64,000 nt of DNA. It comes from Toxoplasma gondii ME49. Lineage: Eukaryota; Apicomplexa; Conoidasida; Eucoccidiorida; Sarcocystidae. Below the pieces are notes generated by a model that was not told the origin of the DNA, searched no databases, and saw only the letters and a list, made by a program, of their open reading frames with translations. Shown in pieces: positions 61,001 to 64,000 of this stretch (its first letter is position 1; the number at the start of each line of letters is the position of its first letter). Location of the stretch: the NCBI RefSeq assembly GCF_000006565.2, contig NC_031479.1, forward strand, positions 2,630,289-2,694,288, written 5' to 3'. The position numbers were made by a program, and so were the translations under genes.

Positions 61001-64000
61001 TGCAAGCTCATCCATGAAACTTCGCCGAGACTGGACGGTGTCGTCTTCGTCTTTGAAGGCAACGACGCCGCGGGGAGAGAGACAGCTTGAAGCAGTTTCG
61101 GGAATCCTTTTCTCCGCCTAAGGCGACGTTCCAAAACAAGAAGACGGGGAAGCAATGATTGTCTGTACATTCGAATGTTGTTTCTTCGATTCTTTTTAGG
61201 AACTCGCTGCTATTCTGTTAACTTCAGTGTGTTCTCATCCGTCTGAGGTAGACGAAAAGGAAGTAGGCAATGACTCCACGATCAGAGACTCTGACGACCA
61301 CGGCTCCCTAAACTCTAAACCCTCCCTTTCGATTTGGTTGGTGCAAGCAACTGTCTTCGTGAGCTGCGGGGGAAAGTGTTTTTGTGGTTCTCCTTTCACA
61401 GAAGCAGTTACGACTTGCGGCTTCGAAGGTACCCCTACAAGACTTGCGTCCTCCAGTAAAATAGATTTTAATCGCCCACGACCGTCTGGAACGACACCCC
61501 TCAGAGTGTATCCTTCCAAGACCGTCACGCCGAGGTTTCTGAGTAGATCGTGGCACTTGGTTTCCATCGGCTCTCCTTCAGCAAATTCAGAAACGGGAAG
61601 CATCTCATCTTCTTGATCCTGTGGCTCTGGATAAGTGACAAGAGAGTAGTTTCAGATGGAGAAACTCAAATAAAAGCAGGAAGTTTGGCTGTGTCACAAC
61701 TACAGCACAAGGAAAGAAGGCGTAGGAGGGAAAAGAGGTTGCGAACAGAACAGCCTATTCTAGAGGATGCCCTTGTGGCATGTCCAACGAAGGCAGCAGA
61801 ACTCGACAGCGGTTGCTCTTTCGCACAAAGTGAGAATCAGCTGTCCAAAGGGCTCGTATAGATATGGAGTCCTGAGAACAGTTACATAGTGTACTTTTGC
61901 AACTACTCACCGTTCTGAAATTTACACGAAAAGGTTGACTAGAACAGTTCATTGAGCTGAAGGGAAGGTCCTGTCGCTGCATGACCTGAGGAAACTCACC
62001 GCTGGCGGTTGCTCTCGACCTGACAAACAGAAATTGGGGGAAAACAAGCTCACTGCAAGACAAGATTTCCTGCTGCATCTAAAATATGTAACTCATCTGA
62101 ATGCAGCGAATGGAGGCGTAGGGAATTAAAATGCAGCTGAGAATTACTGGACTGCTTCTGTGAAATTCAACTTGGTTTGCCACGGTGTGGAGACAGCCAA
62201 CGCCCAGATATAGAAATGCACCATCTGCCTAGGATGAATATTGTTGGAAGGGTGCATCGAAAGTAAAGCAGTCCTGTTTGGGTCCGCTTCGGCCCCGGTA
62301 CACCGGTAGGTCCGTGGATTTGTTCGTCTTGAATCCGCGATATGAGTTTCTCACATTTCCCTGGTTCATAAAAGTTAAGGCGGTTGACAATTGTTCCTAA
62401 CTGATTCTTGTTAGATAACACGGGAGCAGTGAGCCGACAGGGGACGACAGGCAGCTAAGGTACGAAGGCAGTTGCCATTGGAAGAGGGAGTATTTCTGTG
62501 ACAAGGAGGATTTTATTGTGCAGTCGCGCTAACCTGGGAGGAAGTATTAAAGTAATTTTCTGCGCCGGAACGTCCCGACTCAACAGTCCATGGACTAGAC
62601 AGTATGCATCCAAGGATCGTCCGTAAACTACCACATACGTCAAAGGATTCCACCGTAGCGGAATGAGGTAGGGTCCTGAACGCAAAGTTTCTCCAGAGCC
62701 ATCAGACGATTTGCGCTTGTCTGAGCTGGAGACTCATTGCTCAAGAGCGACCATTGCCCTGCTCATGTCTGGACATACGCAAAAAAGTGACTTTCACCTC
62801 AACCTAGCTACGGGAAGTCTTCTTCAATGATAGTAAATGGGGAATTGGGACCGCAGACAAGACAGTGACGGGTCTGCCAGCGTTTTGACAGACGCATCTC
62901 CTCTTGCAAAGCATATGTGTTTAACACTTTCCTCTCTTTTCTAACCGGTACTGAAAAACAAGCTGCCCATGTTTTCTCCGCGATCACCAGAGTGCTCTGG
63001 ACATATTTACCGTTTTCCTCAAGAAGATCGTACAGCCACGGATCTGCAGAGGAGATGCATCCATTTACTCGTTGAGGAAGTGAGTTCGCATTCCGGGCCT
63101 TGCGTTTTCCAGTCCATGTTTGATCAGCATGATTCACCATTGTTGGGGAATTGGAATTAACGTGGTTCTCCCGCAGTCCCCAGCTCCGCAATCCGATGGA
63201 CTGAAGAGCCGCATCTTGCATGCCCGCAGCGAGGACGAGGAAGTCATACGGGAGCACAGGGCTGTTGAGTTCACTGTCGGCGGGGTGATGGCTTTTCGTG
63301 CGCTTATTAGCCGTTAAAGAGGCTTCTTCTTTCACTGTATCAGGCTGCTTGGAAGGACCGACGATGTCAGTGCAGCCACCCGCATCGAGGTAGACCAATT
63401 TGTTCCGTCGGTCGATCCGGTGAATTCGCTGGTCCACCACGCGCACGCGCAGGTCTAAGAGCAGCCTCCTACAAGCAGACGCGGACACAAGACGCAAGAC
63501 GAGTACCAAAGCCGACATCCGAACTGAAGTGAAAGAAAAGCAATGCTTGAGTTTATCACGAAACGGGGACGCACAGTGATGCATCACTTACCGTATTTCG
63601 GAGGCTTCATCGTAGTCAGCCGTACTCTGAGAAAGGAGCGGTTTCGTATCCCGATTGACAAGCCTAATGAAACACAGTGAAGAGCGGTTCGACTTGTCAA
63701 AAAAAACTATTACCTGTTTTGGAAACTTTACGGTATATTCCGCAGCAAATGAAGATCCGCCTCGCCCATGTTTCGCTTAAACGCAGAGCGGCGTGTGACG
63801 GACGGGTGCCATCATGGAAGGAAGACGTTAGTTTTAAGAAGAGAGCTGATCAGGCAATTTTCAGGGTAGACGTGGCGGTCCAGATAATGCAATGAAATAT
63901 CTAAAACCAAGAGCAGAATGGAGACGCGGTATACACGTGCTCCCCAGTGAGGTTTATGATCAACAAACCTCGCCGACACGCACGATCACTTGGGGCATCT
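55047..64000 (-). CDS. CFAP61: CFAP61, cilia- and flagella-associated protein (3' part of gene; 5' end outside the window)
   Basis: CFAP61 belongs to the calmodulin- and spoke-associated complex at the base of axonemal radial spokes. Minus-strand exons with matched phase are 63592-63663, 62812-63468, 62534-62725, 62000-62019 (20 nt), 61626 to about 61230, 60503-60652, 59766-59873, 58264 to about 58060, an exon ending at 57257, 56695-56790, 55910-55991 and 55047-55511. Family landmarks in order: RVRVVDQRIHRIDR, LPYDFLVLAAG (nucleotide-binding-like fold), YVVVYGRSLDAYCLVHGLL, LRNLGVTVLEGYTL, NVDSDVFEAIYQSGLVYDGR, TSDPFIYGGGSLCEFSREYR, GVLAGSLNFYRLSL, and the C-terminal helix IQAELIDFLREHNDELQAFY. 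Joins around 57,000-58,000 and the ends of the 61,626 exon are unresolved. The gene continues past 64000. Only male gametes are flagellated in coccidia, so expression should be confined to that stage. Confidence 0.9.

Overview
This is nuclear DNA of an apicomplexan parasite, almost certainly a tissue-cyst-forming coccidian (Sarcocystidae; the Toxoplasma/Neospora/Hammondia group). The signs are mid-range GC, genes split by introns of roughly 70 to 1200 bp with GT/AG borders, very long low-complexity Ser/Arg/Glu-rich insertions inside conserved proteins, TGCATGC words near genes, CTAT and TA microsatellites in introns, and an N-terminus typical of apicoplast import. There is no CRISPR, insertion sequence, prophage or bacterial operon here. 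I cannot fix the species from sequence alone.

Layout, left to right. An apparently intronless gene (2117-5980, +) encodes a large protein ending in a degenerate AAA+ domain. A five-exon RluA-type pseudouridine synthase (8469-14590, +) has a secretory signal followed by a transit-like region. A seven-exon gene (17145-24150, +) joins TPR repeats to an MSS51-like C-terminal domain. A five-exon gene of unknown function (27292-31971, +) encodes a basic protein of about 310 residues. RRP40, an RNA exosome cap subunit (32384-34688, -), and METTL18, a protein histidine methyltransferase (36074-38802, +), diverge from a 1.4 kb shared upstream region. An unknown coccidian protein (40197 to about 42731, -) and an APP1-like HAD phosphatase with an N-terminal membrane anchor (44210-45389, -) follow. 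OXA1, the mitochondrial membrane insertase (48228-53807, +, nine exons), converges on CFAP61, a flagellar protein (55047 to beyond the right edge, -, at least twelve exons).

The genes do not form one pathway. They are mostly housekeeping functions: RNA modification and decay (pseudouridine synthase, RRP40), ribosomal protein methylation (METTL18), mitochondrial membrane biogenesis (OXA1, perhaps the MSS51-like protein) and lipid or phosphate metabolism (APP1-like). CFAP61 is stage-specific, because the only flagellated coccidian stage is the male gamete. Exon joins were worked out by hand: I required GT/AG borders, matching reading phase across each join and continuity of the protein family. 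Joins given as exact coordinates satisfy these tests; the others are marked as uncertain.

The most unusual items are the degenerate AAA+ protein with its motifs separated by long disordered inserts, the TPR/MSS51-C combination, the phosphatase anchored by an N-terminal hydrophobic segment, an intron that cuts through the catalytic aspartate codon of the pseudouridine synthase, a 20-nucleotide microexon in CFAP61, and a perfect 23-nt palindrome over the stop codon of the 40197 gene.
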